Source: Roseobacter insulae (lineage in GTDB: Bacteria > Pseudomonadota > Alphaproteobacteria > Rhodobacterales > Rhodobacteraceae). From it: a DNA stretch of 64,000 nucleotides. This document shows positions 62,384 to 64,000 of the stretch, in pieces. Below the pieces are notes generated by a model that saw only the letters and a list, made by a program, of their open reading frames with translations, made no database searches and was not told where the DNA came from. Where the stretch lies: contig NZ_JAHXDN010000001.1 in assembly GCF_019375555.1 (NCBI RefSeq), positions 124,001 through 188,000 on the forward strand, read 5' to 3'. Every line of letters starts with the position of its first letter. Positions within the stretch are counted from its first letter, which is position 1. A program made the position numbers and the translations under genes.

Positions 62384-63054
62384 CATTGCCAAAACTCACT
62401 GGCGCGCAGATTGCCTGGCGCGCCGCCCAAGACATAGAAGACGGAGCCTATGTAAACCTAGGAATCGGCTTGCCTGAACGCATCGCGCAGTTTCAACCCG
62501 AAGGGCGCACAGTCACCTATCATACCGAAAACGGTGTTTTGGGATTTGGCGATGCACCTGCCCCCGGTCAAGAAGACTGGGACCTGATCAATGCCGGGAA
62601 AAAGGCGATTACCATCAAGCCTGGTGCGTCCTTTTTTAACCACGCCGACAGTTTCGCGATGGTACGCGGCGGGCACTTGGACCTCGCTGTTCTGGGCGCT
62701 TATCAGGTCGCCGAAAACGGTGATCTGGCCAATTGGAGTGTGGGGTCCAAGGGCGTGCCTGCGGTGGGCGGCGCTATGGATCTTGTGCACGGCGCCAAGC
62801 GTGTTGCGGTGATCACCGATCACGTCACCAAAGACGGAAAACCCAAGCTGATGCGTGAATGTACGCTGCCGCTGACAGGCAAAGCCTGCGTGACACGCAT
62901 CTACACATCGCTGGCAGTACTCGACATCACCCCGATGGGATTTGTGCTTCGCGAGAAGGTGCCGGGCGTGTCCTTTGATCAGCTTCAAACGGTAACCGGC
63001 GCCCCACTTCACATCGACGAGACCGTTCAGGATCTCAAAGCTCCAGAGGTTTAA
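62380..63054 (+). CDS. pcaJ: 3-oxoadipate CoA-transferase subunit B
   Basis: The 224-residue beta subunit has the start IAWRAAQDIEDGAYVNLGIGLPERIA and the catalytic Glu in the motif TENGVLGFG. The order A then B and the following thiolase are the normal arrangement of the lower beta-ketoadipate route. Confidence 0.93.
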   Translation: MTLPKLTGAQIAWRAAQDIEDGAYVNLGIGLPERIAQFQPEGRTVTYHTENGVLGFGDAPAPGQEDWDLINAGKKAITIKPGASFFNHADSFAMVRGGHLDLAVLGAYQVAENGDLANWSVGSKGVPAVGGAMDLVHGAKRVAVITDHVTKDGKPKLMRECTLPLTGKACVTRIYTSLAVLDITPMGFVLREKVPGVSFDQLQTVTGAPLHIDETVQDLKAPEV

Positions 63055-63055
63055 G

Positions 63056-64000
63056 ATGCAAGACGCCTACATCTGCGCCTATGTCCGCACGCCCATCGGG
63101 CGCTATGGTGGCGCGCTCTCTTCAATTCGTGCCGATGATCTTGGCGCGGTCCCGCTTCGCGCTCTAATGGAGCGTGTGCCTACACTCGATCCTGCCGAGA
63201 TCGACGAGGTGATTATGGGCTGCGCCAATCAGGCGGGCGAGGACAATCGCAACGTCGCGCGTATGTCACTGCTTTTGGCCGGGTTGCCCGAGAGCGTGCC
63301 GGGTGTGACAGTCAACCGGCTGTGTGGCTCGGGGATGGAGGCGATAACCACGGCCGCTCGCCTGATCCGGTCGAATGAGGCGGATGTCGTTGTCGCAGGC
63401 GGAGTCGAAAGCATGTCGCGAGCACCCTTCGTGATGCCGAAGGCCACGAGTAGCTTTGCACGCACGAACGAAGTGCATGACACCACGATCGGCTGGCGCT
63501 TTGTCAATCAGATGATGCACGCGCGATATGGTACAGACAGCATGCCGGAGACGGCTGAAAATGTGGCCACCGATTATCAAATTTCGCGTGCCGATCAGGA
63601 CACTTTTGCGCTGCTGTCGCAACAAAAAGCCGCTGCTGCGCAGGCCAGCGGGCGCTTGGCAAATGAGATCACCCCTGTCACCATTCCCCGGCCACGCGGC
63701 GATCCAATCATCGTCGATACAGACGAGCACCCACGCGCAGACACAACCCTCGATACCTTGGCCAAGCTCAAGCCTATTGTACGGGTGGATGGGTTGGTCA
63801 CAGCCGGAAATGCTTCGGGCGTCAACGATGGCGCCGCGGCGCTGCTGATCGCGTCAGAGACCGCCATCAAAGCACATGGCTTGATACCGCTCGCCCGTTT
63901 TGTCGGGGGTGCAACTGCAGGTGTGCCACCGCGCGTGATGGGCATCGGCCCGGCGCCTGCTTCGCAAAAGCTGATGGATCGGCTTGGGATGTCACAAACA
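63056..64000 (+). CDS. pcaF: 3-oxoadipyl-CoA thiolase (3' end beyond window)
   Basis: The open frame from the ATG at 63056 runs off the window after 315 codons of about 400. It begins [19 protein letters not shown], includes the catalytic Cys in [11 protein letters not shown] and [14 protein letters not shown], and reaches the loop [19 protein letters not shown]. It would cleave 3-oxoadipyl-CoA to succinyl-CoA and acetyl-CoA, ending the pathway. The terminal catalytic His and Cys lie beyond the window. Confidence 0.92.
   Translation, partial: MQDAYICAYVRTPIGRYGGALSSIRADDLGAVPLRALMERVPTLDPAEIDEVIMGCANQAGEDNRNVARMSLLLAGLPESVPGVTVNRLCGSGMEAITTAARLIRSNEADVVVAGGVESMSRAPFVMPKATSSFARTNEVHDTTIGWRFVNQMMHARYGTDSMPETAENVATDYQISRADQDTFALLSQQKAAAAQASGRLANEITPVTIPRPRGDPIIVDTDEHPRADTTLDTLAKLKPIVRVDGLVTAGNASGVNDGAAALLIASETAIKAHGLIPLARFVGGATAGVPPRVMGIGPAPASQKLMDRLGMSQT

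Overview
The window looks like a chromosomal segment of a marine alphaproteobacterium, most likely Rhodobacterales (roseobacter group). This is inferred from the high-GC coding, the TRAP and Liv-type transporters, the paired YeeE/YedE genes, the PHB genes and the many TTGA-N6-TCAA sites of the FnrL/FixK kind. I see no tRNA, rRNA, CRISPR array or intact insertion sequence. The only mobile-element trace is the C-terminal scar of a serine recombinase near 35.0 kb, at the boundary between two very different gene blocks.

Region 1 (1-5 kb): a cut-off acyl-CoA dehydrogenase, a LysR regulator, an Asp-box (BNR) repeat protein, then two decayed neighbours, a trimethylamine-methyltransferase (MttB)-like pseudogene and a GntR regulator pseudogene. 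Region 2 (4.5-34.7 kb): an oxygen-limitation and stress island. It holds a c-type cytochrome lipoprotein, a CPA2-type antiporter, a sulfur module (TIGR01244 phosphatase-like protein, two YeeE/YedE proteins, DUF2892, Crp/Fnr regulator, persulfide-dioxygenase-like MBL protein), PHB synthase and phasin, a type II P-type ATPase, a VIT1-like transporter, a site-2 protease, three universal stress proteins, a host-attachment-family protein, Hsp20, CbpA/CbpM and a complete arginine deiminase operon (transporter, arcA, arcB, arcC). In its centre sit a hybrid histidine kinase whose PAS domain carries the FixL haem-ligand pattern, an OmpR-type response regulator and a FixK-like Crp/Fnr protein lacking the FNR cysteines. 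Eleven FNR/FixK boxes (perfect or nearly so) lie in the intergenic regions of this island, mostly 55-90 bases before a start codon and several between divergent genes. I read this as one micro-oxic survival regulon with its sensor and regulators encoded inside it.

Region 3 (35.4-43.4 kb): a PAS-LuxR regulator divergent from a seven-gene catabolic operon: BKACE-type beta-keto acid cleavage enzyme, TRAP transporter (P, Q, M), a fused alpha+beta E1 dehydrogenase, a RidA-like protein and an HpcH/HpaI aldolase. Its substrate is not evident.

Region 4 (43.7-64 kb): a MarR-MFS-small peptide operon, then two divergent operons. The minus-strand operon encodes a TIM-barrel isomerase, an SDR, a GST resembling the LinD reductive dehalogenase, a tautomerase-like protein, NrtS and TetR. 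The plus-strand operon encodes a complete Liv-type ABC transporter, a second TIM-barrel isomerase, an epoxide-hydrolase-like protein, an intradiol (hydroxyquinol) dioxygenase, maleylacetate reductase, glutathione reductase, a TfdB-like flavin hydroxylase, 3-oxoadipate CoA-transferase A and B, and a thiolase that runs off the window. Together these form a hydroxyquinol/maleylacetate route to succinyl-CoA and acetyl-CoA. The GST plus glutathione reductase suggest that a glutathione-dependent (possibly dehalogenating or ether-cleaving) step feeds it; that part is inference.
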